Below are positions 54,515 to 63,439 of a stretch of DNA of 64,000 bases, one piece after another; positions within the stretch are counted from its first letter, which is position 1; each line of letters starts with the position of its first letter. The stretch is from CALODP01 sp942492055. GTDB taxonomy: Bacteria; Bacteroidota; Ignavibacteria; Ignavibacteriales; Melioribacteraceae. A model generated the notes under the pieces. The model was not told the DNA's origin, did no database searches, and saw nothing but the letters and a program-made list of their open reading frames with translations. The position numbers and the translations under genes are program-made. The stretch spans positions 310,001-374,000 of the forward strand of contig CALODP010000015.1 in assembly GCA_942492055.1 (NCBI GenBank), written 5' to 3'.

Positions 54515-55501
54515 ATGAAAAGAAGTTTAATATTCTTGTCGATTTTGATTCTTGTTGTATTCACAACTTCTTCATTATTTGCGCAGAAAACATTGAAATT
54601 GGGGGATAATGTCAATTTTGGGTATTACAAAGGATATTCGATAAGTTGGAAAGTAATTGATGTTGATACTGATGGAAATTTTCTTTTATGGGCCAATAAT
54701 ATCCTAACCTATAAACCTTACGATGCTGCCGAGAGTGGGTCCGGTGGTGAAGAAGGAGGAAAATATACTGAAGTAAAAGTGCGCCAGAAAAGTGGTAGTA
54801 ATCGGTGGCAAAATTCAAATATCAGAGAGTGGCTAAATAGTGATTCGAAAAAGGTTAAATACACTACTCAATCACCGACAAAGATGTCTCTTAAATTCGA
54901 ACGCCCAATCGCTATCGGTTCTACGTATGATCCGCTGATTAATATTAATCCCTATGATAAAGAACCCGGTTTTTTGAATGGTTTCTCGAATAATGAAAAG
55001 AAGGCAATCGTTTCTGTTACACATAAAACTCTTTTGGTAAAGATCGATTCGGAAAACAAAAGCGGAGGAAGCGAAGAGCTTGAATTCGGTGGGTTTACAG
55101 ATACTCCGGAAAAAGCTTTGAAAAACTACGATAAATGCTTTTATGAAATGATTACTGATAAAGTATTTTTATTATCAGTTAAAGAATTGTACGAATTCGT
55201 GGAAAAGAGGGGAGTTGCAATGGAAAAGAAACCAACTGCAATTGCATATAGAGATAATAAGATTTTAAGGAGAAAGAAAACAGATAAGAATGATTCCTAT
55301 TATACAAGAACCCCATATACACGAGAAGTAAATTGTATAAGAACAGTTTACCCTTCAAGTTACGGAGGTTCTTATGTTCGATTTAACACAGCTCATTCAA
55401 GTGAGTTCGGAATTGTACCGGCAATGTATGTAAATCCGAAATTTATTAAAATTTCATCAGGAGACGGAAGTGAGAACTCTCCTTATAAAGTGAAAAGATA
55501 A
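54515..55501 (+). CDS. Secreted DUF6273-like domain protein
   Basis: A 328-residue protein with a Sec signal peptide (RSLIFLSILILVVFTTSSLFA, cleavage after LFA). The mature part has WKVIDVDTDGNFLLWANNIL, NIREWLNS and IVPAMYVNPKF, the pattern of DUF6273 domains found in secreted proteins of many phyla. The C-terminus is short and has no T9SS sorting domain. Function is unknown. It is monocistronic, with a strong terminator after it. Confidence 0.75.
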   Translation: MKRSLIFLSILILVVFTTSSLFAQKTLKLGDNVNFGYYKGYSISWKVIDVDTDGNFLLWANNILTYKPYDAAESGSGGEEGGKYTEVKVRQKSGSNRWQNSNIREWLNSDSKKVKYTTQSPTKMSLKFERPIAIGSTYDPLININPYDKEPGFLNGFSNNEKKAIVSVTHKTLLVKIDSENKSGGSEELEFGGFTDTPEKALKNYDKCFYEMITDKVFLLSVKELYEFVEKRGVAMEKKPTAIAYRDNKILRRKKTDKNDSYYTRTPYTREVNCIRTVYPSSYGGSYVRFNTAHSSEFGIVPAMYVNPKFIKISSGDGSENSPYKVKR

Positions 55502-55516
55502 TAGATCGAATAAAGA

Positions 55517-55553
55517 GGCCTCACAGTTCAAAGTGTGAGGCCATATTATTTTT
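55517..55553 (+). terminator. Terminator after the DUF6273-like gene
   Basis: A perfect 8-bp GC-rich stem GGCCTCAC/GTGAGGCC with a 10-nt loop is followed by ATATTATTTTT. It lies between convergent genes and probably serves mainly the plus-strand gene, since the reverse-direction T tract is weaker. Confidence 0.85.
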
Positions 55554-55571
55554 GCGATTTACTTTTTGTTG

Positions 55572-56453
55572 TTAATTAAGGTTGATCTTTTTCGAAAGAC
55601 TAAAGGTTTTGAAAGTCACCTTTTTCAATTTAGAGTCATTCATTGTAGAATAGTATATCTCTCTTTTTCTAATATCATAAACAATACTCCATTGCGTATC
55701 ATCCTGCTTTAGTGTTTCTAATAACCTTATTCCTTTGGTGAATATTGAATTTCTAAAAATTGATTCTATTCGGTCGATCCCGATTGCAGCTCTAACAAAT
55801 CTCTCTTGCGAATCATTAGTATTTAATGGAGCTTTGTTTCCTCCATATCCTTTATGAAGCCTTGTGTACTTTATGGAATTTGCGTAACTATTATTTGACA
55901 GAGCCTTAATGGGAAGATTAGCGGTTTGATAAATAATTATCTTTCCATTAATAAATTCTATCACCGCCGTCGCTCCGGTACTATCGGAAAGTATGTAGTG
56001 AAGATTGAAACATTTTCGCTTTATCAAAACGGTATCTAACGAGTGTATAACTTCACTGACCGAAGAATGACAATCCAATTGAAATTGTATCCATTCCAGT
56101 TCGTTCAGATAGGGGAGAGAGACATCAGTCGGATATTTCCCGGGAGTATAATTTAGTTCTTCAATTACTAATCCCGTTTCATTCATTCCTCCACAAGGGT
56201 TATTTTTTCCGTAAAGATTAAAAGTAATACTCTTGTATTTTGATACCCATTCGAATGATTTTCCTGAGCTTTGCATGGAAGAGATTTTCTGTCCCTCGGC
56301 AGGGTTAAAATAGATAGTTCCTTTACCGGTGTGCCAATCCAAATTTTTTCCTAATACTACAGTACCGTTTCCCTTTATTACAAACGCAGTACAGGCGTAA
56401 ACGGATATATTCAAGAATATGATACAAAGAAGTAACAGTTTGAATTGAGTCAT
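55572..56453 (-). CDS. Exported choloylglycine hydrolase-family (Ntn) linear amide hydrolase
   Basis: A 293-residue protein whose signal peptide (about residues 1-20, ending VYA) is followed at once by Cys21 in CTAFVIKG, so cleavage would expose the N-terminal nucleophile Cys. Other family features are LGKNLDWHTG, NPCGGMNETGLVIEELNY, and a late NDSQERFVRA segment. These enzymes cleave non-peptide amides such as bile-salt or acyl-amide bonds; the substrate here is unknown. It is convergent with the DUF6273 gene and divergent from the lipoprotein gene. Confidence 0.88.
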   Translation of the reverse strand: MTQFKLLLLCIIFLNISVYACTAFVIKGNGTVVLGKNLDWHTGKGTIYFNPAEGQKISSMQSSGKSFEWVSKYKSITFNLYGKNNPCGGMNETGLVIEELNYTPGKYPTDVSLPYLNELEWIQFQLDCHSSVSEVIHSLDTVLIKRKCFNLHYILSDSTGATAVIEFINGKIIIYQTANLPIKALSNNSYANSIKYTRLHKGYGGNKAPLNTNDSQERFVRAAIGIDRIESIFRNSIFTKGIRLLETLKQDDTQWSIVYDIRKREIYYSTMNDSKLKKVTFKTFSLSKKINLN

Positions 56454-56626
56454 GGCATTCTCAACTTTTCTGCAAGATATTGATTTTTACAATAATATCA
56501 ATAAACGTAATCGTAACGAGGTCTTTTTGCTTGGATCTATTTGTAGTTATATGATGTGAGTTTATTATTATATATATTAGTTAGTTTTTTTATTAAAAAT
56601 GTTTCATTTTATCACATGGAGGTGTT

Positions 56627-57664
56627 GTGAGGTTTTATAGTGTGAAATCATTATTGATTTTAATATTGTTTTCATTCTTGTATTACGGATGTAATGAAAA
56701 TACTGTTCAGTTTTCCGAAGGAACGAAATTGTCTTCAACCTATTTTTGGAAGCATGATACATTGGAAAACAATAATCTTCCAACTAATATTTGGGGTAAT
56801 TCACCTACAAGTGTTTGGATTTCAGATAACAAAAATATGTTTCATTACAATGGTGATAAGTTAAAAGATAGTTTACAAGTTTCAATAAATAATTCATACC
56901 AAAGCAGTTTTCTTGGAAAATATATTTGGGGAAAAGTAGATGGAAAGCCCTATGCGGTTAATTTTCAATATTTCGACGGTGAGAATTGGATCCAATGTGG
57001 AGAATTTCATTATTCTGTTGCGAAAGGGAATTTGGAAATAAAGTATGTTACAGATGCGAATACCAACAATAAGGAGTTTTATGCTATTGGATATTTCGAG
57101 TATGTAACAAAGGGAACCAAAGGGGTTATTATTCATTATTCCGATGGAAAATTTAAGGAAATTCCAAGTGATAGTTATGATGAAACTCTGAATAAAATAG
57201 AATATGATGTTCAAAATAATCAATACTATGTTTCCGGATATAATAGAAAGTTGAATAAGCCAACTTTATACGAAATTACTCAGTTTGGGGAAAGTAAAAA
57301 AATAGAAATGGATAGTTTGAATTGTACTAATCCAATTAAGCTCGGGGCAAGAGTTTATTTTTATGGAAATTGTACTCTATGGTATTATAATAATGGTGAT
57401 TTTCAGGAAGTGTATGATTTTTCCTCTCTGGATTATAATGTGCGAAATTTAGGTGGAAGGAGTGAAATGGAAATTATGATGATCGCCACAAAGAAAAAAT
57501 CCGATAGTAATTATGAATATTTGGTTTCCTACAAAATGGGTAGAATTAATGAACTGCTAGAGTGCAATAGAATATGTTCATATAAAATTATTGGAAATGA
57601 TTTATTTGTCATTTCAATCGGGGATAATGGGAAAAAGATCTTTTCGCACGGACGAAAGGAATAG
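56627..57664 (+). CDS. Lipoprotein of unknown function
   Basis: A 345-residue protein with a lipobox in the signal peptide (SFLYYGC, Cys at about residue 22), so it is probably membrane-anchored. The mature region is rich in Asn, Tyr and Trp, with repeating short beta-like stretches (NIWGNSPTSVWISDNKNMFHYNG; IIHYSDGKFKEIP), suggesting a beta-propeller fold. No known domain was recognised. The start is GTG with GGAGG 4 nt upstream. A strong terminator follows. Confidence 0.75.
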   Translation: MRFYSVKSLLILILFSFLYYGCNENTVQFSEGTKLSSTYFWKHDTLENNNLPTNIWGNSPTSVWISDNKNMFHYNGDKLKDSLQVSINNSYQSSFLGKYIWGKVDGKPYAVNFQYFDGENWIQCGEFHYSVAKGNLEIKYVTDANTNNKEFYAIGYFEYVTKGTKGVIIHYSDGKFKEIPSDSYDETLNKIEYDVQNNQYYVSGYNRKLNKPTLYEITQFGESKKIEMDSLNCTNPIKLGARVYFYGNCTLWYYNNGDFQEVYDFSSLDYNVRNLGGRSEMEIMMIATKKKSDSNYEYLVSYKMGRINELLECNRICSYKIIGNDLFVISIGDNGKKIFSHGRKE

Positions 57665-57697
57665 TTTCAGCGAGATATTAGAATACTTCATCCAACG

Positions 57698-57726
57698 GGA
57701 CATCTAATTTTGATGTCCTTTTTTTT
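57698..57726 (+). terminator. Rho-independent terminator after the lipoprotein gene
   Basis: GGACATC/GATGTCC forms a 7-bp stem with a 7-nt loop, followed by eight T residues. This is a typical intrinsic terminator about 34 nt after the stop. Confidence 0.92.
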
Positions 57727-57853
57727 GATTTAATGATTATTATAACCAAAAGTAAAAAGTATTACTTGTCGATAAAAAAAAAGTTGAGTTTTACAAAAGA
57801 AAACCTCTAATTGAAATATCTTATGAATTCATTTCAAATCCATGAGGTTAAAG

Positions 57854-59038
57854 ATGAAAATCATAGTTAGCTTATTTTTTATGTTTTTGAGTTACAATAT
57901 CTTTGCACAACCATTCGGCGATCCCACCGAAGGCTACAGAATTGTACGCCTCGATTACGAAAACAGTAGCGGAGAAAAGGGATACACTCTTTTCAAATAT
58001 GACCTTGACGGGAAAATGATAAAAGGATTTTGGTCACTTGATGATCAATCTAGAAGTTCTGTAAATCTCTATGAACACGACGCAAAGGGGAATATCATCT
58101 CCTCCTTTCGAGAATTTTCCGACGGAATTATCTCATACGAATTATTTGAATATGACATTTTTGGAAAAAAGAGAAGTGAGTTGTTTTTCAGATCCGATAG
58201 CGTCAGGGGGAGCGCGGAATATTTTTATTTGAATGGGATTCCGGAAAAGGTAGTTTGCAAAAAGCATAAAGGATGGATTGAAGGAGAAATTGTCTATAAA
58301 TATAATTCCGAAAAAAGAAAAGAATCTGCGATTCTATATCGGGAGAATGAGAAAATTTGTTCGATTAAATATAGCTACGATAAGGCTCATAATTTGGAGA
58401 AAGAAATTTGGGACTTCGGAGGGAAATGGTCGCAAATATTTAGCTACATATATGAAAAAATCGGCGTCCGAAAGAGATACTATTCGATCCCTTATCTATC
58501 CGGGAATTCTGATTACCGCATAAAAGAGGAAAGCTATTCCTTCAACGATGAAGTAGGAGGACCCTCCTATTACTATTACGACGAAAAAGGCTTACTTGCT
58601 CGTAAAAAGTTTGTTCGTTCCGATAGTCTTGTTACCATAACAGATTATGAATATGATTCTCGGGACAGACTCATAAAATCGATTAGAAAGTATTCCGACG
58701 GAAAAATCGGAAGGTTTACTTATGAGTATGATGAAAAGAATAATCTGATATTAAGGCGACTATTTCATGGCGACTCTCTTAAATCTTTTGAGGCATATCA
58801 CTACGATAGCGAAGGAACACTAAACGAAGCTTATGTAAAGAATCTGGATAATTGGTTGACAGGGAGAATTATCTTTCAAGCTGAGGAAAGAGGTCGCGTA
58901 GTTACCGGAGAATTCCACGGAGAAGATGGCTTTGACGCGGATATTATTATGGATTATGACAAGCAAGGGAATCTTGTTGAGATTATCTGGAGATTCTCTT
59001 TCGGGAAATATCAAAAATATCTCTTTGAATACGAATAG
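57854..59038 (+). CDS. Secreted YD-repeat-like protein
   Basis: This 394-residue protein has a Sec signal peptide (SLFFMFLSYNIFA). The mature part is a series of short repeats built around YxYDxxGxL (for example FKYDLDGKM, YEHDAKGNI, FEYDIFGKK, YEYDSRDRL, YEYDEKNNL, YHYDSEGTL, MDYDKQGNL), the pattern of YD/RHS repeats and related propeller or shell domains. There is no RHS core hyper-conserved region and no toxin tail, so it is not a full RHS protein. GAGG at 57844 supports the ATG at 57854 over the one at 57842. Function is unknown. Confidence 0.78.
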   Translation: MKIIVSLFFMFLSYNIFAQPFGDPTEGYRIVRLDYENSSGEKGYTLFKYDLDGKMIKGFWSLDDQSRSSVNLYEHDAKGNIISSFREFSDGIISYELFEYDIFGKKRSELFFRSDSVRGSAEYFYLNGIPEKVVCKKHKGWIEGEIVYKYNSEKRKESAILYRENEKICSIKYSYDKAHNLEKEIWDFGGKWSQIFSYIYEKIGVRKRYYSIPYLSGNSDYRIKEESYSFNDEVGGPSYYYYDEKGLLARKKFVRSDSLVTITDYEYDSRDRLIKSIRKYSDGKIGRFTYEYDEKNNLILRRLFHGDSLKSFEAYHYDSEGTLNEAYVKNLDNWLTGRIIFQAEERGRVVTGEFHGEDGFDADIIMDYDKQGNLVEIIWRFSFGKYQKYLFEYE

Positions 59039-59172
59039 TTGGTATTATTCGGTGGAGTAGGATGAATAAAAGTCATATCAATAAAATAATTTTTACTATT
59101 TTTATTGAGGTAAATATTATCAGCTATATACTAGAATAATAAAGATACGTTTTTATTAAGTGAGTGTTCAAA

Positions 59173-59751
59173 ATGAAAAAAGAAGATAAAGTTCTGGATC
59201 GATTTGTAGGGAAAGGAGTTTTCCCGCATCAATATGCTTTTACGCTATTGTTTCCTATCAGAAATATATTTCTTTCTCCACAGAAGTTAATTGACAGATT
59301 AGAGCTAAAAAAGAATTCGATGGTTTTGGAAATAGGGCCCGGACCAGGATATTTCAGTACTAAGATTGCCAAGGTTGTGCCGGAAGGGAAATTAGTATTG
59401 GCCGATATCCAACAAGAGATGCTCGATTACGCAAGAAACAGGATTGAGAAACAAAGAATAAACAATGTTGAATATTATCTTTGCGACGGTGTAAAATTCG
59501 ATTTCCCCGATAATTGTTTCGACAGAGTCTTTATGGTTACCGTAATAGGAGAGGTTGCTAATCAACATGCCTATATGAAAGAGATACACCGCATACTAAA
59601 ACCGGGGGGAATTCTATCCGTTTCCGAATTGGCCGGAGATCCTGACAAAATGACTATTAACGAAATGAAAGCTTTGGCCGCTGTAGCAAACCTTAAACCT
59701 CTAAAACTATACGGGAATGATAGAAACTATACTCTTAATTTTGTTAAATAG
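59173..59751 (+). CDS. SAM-dependent methyltransferase
   Basis: A 192-residue class I methyltransferase with VLEIGPGPGYFSTKIAK (motif I, about residues 49-65), LVLADIQQEML (motif post-I), CDGVKFDFPDNCFDRVFMVTVIGEV, and LKPGGILSVSEL (motif III), as in UbiE-like/Methyltransf_11 enzymes. Its substrate is unknown. The ATG at 59173 is chosen; a GTG at 59164 is possible. It stands alone, without a recognised partner gene. Confidence 0.85.
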   Translation: MKKEDKVLDRFVGKGVFPHQYAFTLLFPIRNIFLSPQKLIDRLELKKNSMVLEIGPGPGYFSTKIAKVVPEGKLVLADIQQEMLDYARNRIEKQRINNVEYYLCDGVKFDFPDNCFDRVFMVTVIGEVANQHAYMKEIHRILKPGGILSVSELAGDPDKMTINEMKALAAVANLKPLKLYGNDRNYTLNFVK

Positions 59752-60088
59752 AATACCACTTAAAAACAACCATTCCTGAATTTGTTTTATTTGAATTATT
59801 GAGTTATATTTCCATTATCTGAGAAGACAACATTAAATTACATGTATAGAATCTTATTTGGAGTGTAATAGGTTGGAAATATTTCTCATGCTTTCCACTT
59901 TTTTATCCTGCTACGTTGTAAGGCCAATATGATTTGGCAACGTATTTGTCATAGATAGCAATGAGTTGATAGGTATGTATATTCCTAATTATTGACCGGC
60001 ATAATTCGAGCCTGAGAATTTCTAGAAAACTATAATCAAATTTATAGAATAAATTGTTTATAACAATCAATTTCACAAAAGAGGAAAA
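59752..60088 (+). other. Intergenic region with a hairpin
   Basis: 337 nt without a gene. At 59912-59944 TACGTTG pairs with CAACGTA, enclosing CCAA/TTGG around a 6-nt loop; TTTG follows, so it may be a terminator or structured element. The last 20 nt hold the AGAGGAA ribosome-binding site of the Delta-60 protein gene. Confidence 0.5.
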
Positions 60089-62806
60089 ATGAAAAGGTTT
60101 ATTCTGATTTATATTGTTGGTCTTTTTATTTCTTTCACATTATTTGCTCAAGACGGAATGCTGGATAAAACCTTTGGCGATAACGGTAAAGTTTTGTCTG
60201 CCATATCATCCGAAGAGAGTTATGCTAGATGTGTGGAAGTGCAAGATGATGGTAAAATATTAGTTTTAGGGAAAACACAAGAAAGAACTGTCATGGTGCG
60301 TTATATGTCTGACGGGACGATAGATGAGTCTTTCGGGAGGAAAGGTTTTGTTGCGGAATGCTTTGGAAATGTGTTTTATGAAGTTCGGGAAATGAAAGTT
60401 ACCCAAAATGGTAAAATTCTCCTTTTGGGCAAATCAGAAAACAATTTCGCCATTATTCGTTACAACGCGAACGGTGAGATGGATTTAAGCTTTGGAAATG
60501 GTGGGATGATTAAAACAGATATCTCAACATTTAATTCTAAAAGGTTCCCACTACTAATATTGGAAGATAATAAAATATTATTAGCCGGTATTGGAACGAA
60601 TGGAGCCCCGGTTTTAGCTCGATTTTCCGAAGAGGGGGAGCTAGATGAAAGTTTTGGCGTAAAAGGGTATACTGTTGAAAGAAAATCATTAAATGGAGGT
60701 AAATATTTTTCAGTCAAACGATTGAAAAACGGGAAAATAATTGCAGCCGGATCGAAGGTTGATGTCTACAGCTCAAAAGACAGTATTGTTCTATCCCGTT
60801 TTCAAGAAAATGGTACATGTGATCTTAGTTTCGGAGATAATGGAACAATAGTCATGGCCGAAAATGATATTGATGAATTTTTCTTTGACATGACACTAGA
60901 CTCTGATGACAATATTTTTGTTCTATTCGAAAGAAATTTGAAGAGTGGAATATTAAAATATGACATTAATGGAAATCTTGTCTCGGAGTTTAATAAGGAA
61001 GATATCTCCTCTTTTAATTCGGATTATCAAGAAGAATTCCCAAGAGGAATTTTAATTCAAAAAAACGGAAATCTTCTTGTCGCGGAATATCTTACCATAG
61101 AAGGGAAGCAGCATTTAGTATCAGTGAGATATGATAAAACCGGAAAGATTCTTTTGGTAAGTGAGATTAATGATAATAATATAATTGAACATAATGCCGG
61201 ATTTGTAGAATTAAATTCAGATGTTGCTGAATTATCTGATGGAAAAATCGTTCAAGTAGGATCCTCATACGACCAAGATTTGAGAAAGATAATGACAGTT
61301 CAGAGAATTGATACAAACGGTTTGTATGATGACTCTTTTGGGGATAAAGGAATTGTCAAGACACCCATTATGTTTGGTGATGATATTTCCATCGCTTTTT
61401 TAGGACGGAAAGAGGGGGGATTTTTACAATTAGTTAAATCCACAGATTATTATTCTAATCCTCGATATACCTATTATTCAATTATAAGCTACACTTCCGA
61501 TGGAGAAAGAGATTCGAAATTCGGAAAAAATGGAGCAGTGGTTCTTTCTGAAAACGGTATCCGCTTGATACATATTACTAAAAGTGGAAAGGTTCTTTTT
61601 GTCGGCAATAATGATACAACAATTTACATCAATTCTATTAATAATGATGGCTCTTACGATGATTCCTTTGGTGAAAATGGAAAATTGAGCATCAATTTCC
61701 CTAAAGAAGATTACCATTTTGCTCATTTTTGTCCGGGGAGTATTGTTGAAAGTCCTGACGGAAAATTGACTATTCTATCAGTGGGGAGGAATCTAGGTTA
61801 TATCTATTCTTGTGTGATGGCTAGGATTACTAATGATGGAGAAATTGATAAAACATTCGGTGAAAACGGAATTGTCTTAAAAGAGATGCTAGGGACTAAA
61901 ATGTATAACTCCTATCACGAAAAAGAGAATTATTTCTTTGTGGGGAATAAGCAGTCTGATAAGTCTAATACAATTATTGCAAAGTTCGATATTGATGGAA
62001 AATTGGATTCTTCTTTCGGTGAAAACGGTTTAGCTAAAGTGGGTATTGGTAATTCACAAGAAAGCGGAGTAAAAAGTCTGGCTCTTACTGAGGAAGGAAA
62101 TATTCTTAAAGTCGGATTCATGGATCATGACGATAATGGGTCTAATGTTGCGGTTGGAAAATTGCTAAACAATGGAGTACCGGACTCTTCTTTTGGAAGG
62201 AATGGTATTGTTTCTTATCCTATCTCAGAAAGGTATGATTGTTTAAGCTTCATTTTGTTGCAAAATGACGGCAAAATTGTAGCAGCCGGTAATGCGGATT
62301 CACTATATGTTTTAATTAGGTTTGATAAGGACGGTTCAATAGATAAGACATTTGGCAATGATGGTTACTCAACAGGAAAGTTTGGGGCTGATTGTTCAAT
62401 CGTGAAATCATTGATTCAACAAAAAGATGGGAAAATAGTCTTGGTGGGGGATATATTTGATAATGAGAATTTCGATGTCTTTATTGCCCGTTTCGATAAT
62501 CCCTCTGCTCTTGAAGTTGAAAACAATAGCTCCGGAATTTCAAAGGACTACTCATTGGCTCAGAACTACCCGAATCCTTTCAACCCGACAACAACAATTA
62601 GCTATTCTATTCCGAAGGAGGGAATGGTGAAGATGAGCATTTATAATGTTCTCGGTGAAGAGATAAAAGTAATTGCCAATGGTTTTAAGAAAGCGGGTAA
62701 TTATTCTGTAAAAGTTAATTGTTCCGATTTGTCCAGTGGAATCTACCTGTATAAAATTACTTCGGGTTCTTTTACCGAGGTGAAGAAAATGATGCTTATT
62801 AAGTAA
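60089..62806 (+). CDS. Delta-60 repeat protein with T9SS C-terminal sorting domain
   Basis: This 905-residue secreted protein has a Sec signal peptide (FILIYIVGLFISFTLFA). It carries 12 copies of the Delta-60 hallmark, consensus DxSFGxNG (DKTFGDNG, DESFGRKG, DLSFGNGG and so on), interleaved with QxDGKILxxG strands, which predicts a beta-propeller-like or solenoid body of about 800 residues. The C-terminus has NYPNPFNPTTTISYSIP (about residue 825) and ends in SGIYLYKITSG and KKMMLIK, the type A T9SS sorting domain. It is thus predicted to be surface-attached or released through T9SS. A strong terminator follows. Confidence 0.93.
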   Translation: MKRFILIYIVGLFISFTLFAQDGMLDKTFGDNGKVLSAISSEESYARCVEVQDDGKILVLGKTQERTVMVRYMSDGTIDESFGRKGFVAECFGNVFYEVREMKVTQNGKILLLGKSENNFAIIRYNANGEMDLSFGNGGMIKTDISTFNSKRFPLLILEDNKILLAGIGTNGAPVLARFSEEGELDESFGVKGYTVERKSLNGGKYFSVKRLKNGKIIAAGSKVDVYSSKDSIVLSRFQENGTCDLSFGDNGTIVMAENDIDEFFFDMTLDSDDNIFVLFERNLKSGILKYDINGNLVSEFNKEDISSFNSDYQEEFPRGILIQKNGNLLVAEYLTIEGKQHLVSVRYDKTGKILLVSEINDNNIIEHNAGFVELNSDVAELSDGKIVQVGSSYDQDLRKIMTVQRIDTNGLYDDSFGDKGIVKTPIMFGDDISIAFLGRKEGGFLQLVKSTDYYSNPRYTYYSIISYTSDGERDSKFGKNGAVVLSENGIRLIHITKSGKVLFVGNNDTTIYINSINNDGSYDDSFGENGKLSINFPKEDYHFAHFCPGSIVESPDGKLTILSVGRNLGYIYSCVMARITNDGEIDKTFGENGIVLKEMLGTKMYNSYHEKENYFFVGNKQSDKSNTIIAKFDIDGKLDSSFGENGLAKVGIGNSQESGVKSLALTEEGNILKVGFMDHDDNGSNVAVGKLLNNGVPDSSFGRNGIVSYPISERYDCLSFILLQNDGKIVAAGNADSLYVLIRFDKDGSIDKTFGNDGYSTGKFGADCSIVKSLIQQKDGKIVLVGDIFDNENFDVFIARFDNPSALEVENNSSGISKDYSLAQNYPNPFNPTTTISYSIPKEGMVKMSIYNVLGEEIKVIANGFKKAGNYSVKVNCSDLSSGIYLYKITSGSFTEVKKMMLIK

Positions 62807-62817
62807 TTTTGTTTATT

Positions 62818-62850
62818 AGGCCACTCTTCTTCCGAAGGGTGGCCTTCTTT
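62818..62850 (+). terminator. Long-stem terminator after the Delta-60 gene
   Basis: AGGCCACTCTTC pairs with GAAGGGTGGCCT (12 bp, one G-U pair) around a TTCC loop, followed by TCTTT. The stem is very strong and the T run short. It isolates the Delta-60 gene from the downstream collar-domain gene. Confidence 0.85.
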
Positions 62851-62938
62851 GAACCTCTCTCGATTTCTTTCTGTTCTACTTAGCATACCTTTGCGATTCA
62901 TAGGCAAATCTTATTATTTGAATATATGGGAGAAAGTC

Positions 62939-63439
62939 ATGAATGATTCTCTAACCAAATCGTCACGTGAAGAAAGAAGAAGTTTTCTCGGTAAACTTTT
63001 CGGTATTTCCTTCGGAAGTATTATGCTCGGTTCCTTCGGTGGAGTTTTCGCTAAAGGGAAAAAGAACGAAGTTGTTGATCTCTTTCCGGTTGGGGCTATT
63101 TGTGTGTTCGGAGGAAAAGTTCCTCCCTTCGGATGGGCTCTATGCCACGGACAAGATCTCTCTATTAGCGAATATCCGGAACTCTTTCGGCAGATCGGTA
63201 CTATTTACGGTGGGGGTGAAGGTAAAGTGAAACTTCCCGACATGAGAGGAGCTATTCCTGTGTGCGCCGGGGGAAAACTTGCGGTGGGGGAATGTATGAA
63301 ATGCAAAGGGAATCCGAGTAAGGTAGCCTTTAACCGGATACCATCCTATAACCACCTATCCGGAGGGGAGCAAAAAGAGGGGCAGGAGTTTATCGGTATG
63401 AATTATATTATCAAGACCGGACTCCCTGCGGAAGGTTAA
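62939..63439 (+). CDS. Tat-signal phage tail collar-domain protein (MdpB-like)
   Basis: A 166-residue protein with a twin-arginine motif ERRSFLGKL at about residues 12-20, followed by a hydrophobic stretch ending GGVFAKG. The mature part matches the phage tail collar domain of microcystin-dependent-protein (MDP)-type proteins: FPVGAICVFGGKVPPFGWALCHGQDL, GTIYGGGEGKVKLPDMRGAIPV, and the end motif GMNYIIKTG. Collar proteins are normally phage tail-fibre parts; here no other phage gene is seen. The ATG at 62939 has GGGAGA just upstream; an open frame continues upstream to 62849 but has no signal there. Its base composition is visibly more GC-rich than its neighbours. Confidence 0.82.
   Translation: MNDSLTKSSREERRSFLGKLFGISFGSIMLGSFGGVFAKGKKNEVVDLFPVGAICVFGGKVPPFGWALCHGQDLSISEYPELFRQIGTIYGGGEGKVKLPDMRGAIPVCAGGKLAVGECMKCKGNPSKVAFNRIPSYNHLSGGEQKEGQEFIGMNYIIKTGLPAEG

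Noticed and set aside
62849..62938. Longer collar-domain protein starting at 62849
   Set aside because: The extra 30 residues lie right after a terminator, lack a ribosome-binding site, and would place the Tat signal internally; the ATG at 62939 has GGGAGA just upstream.
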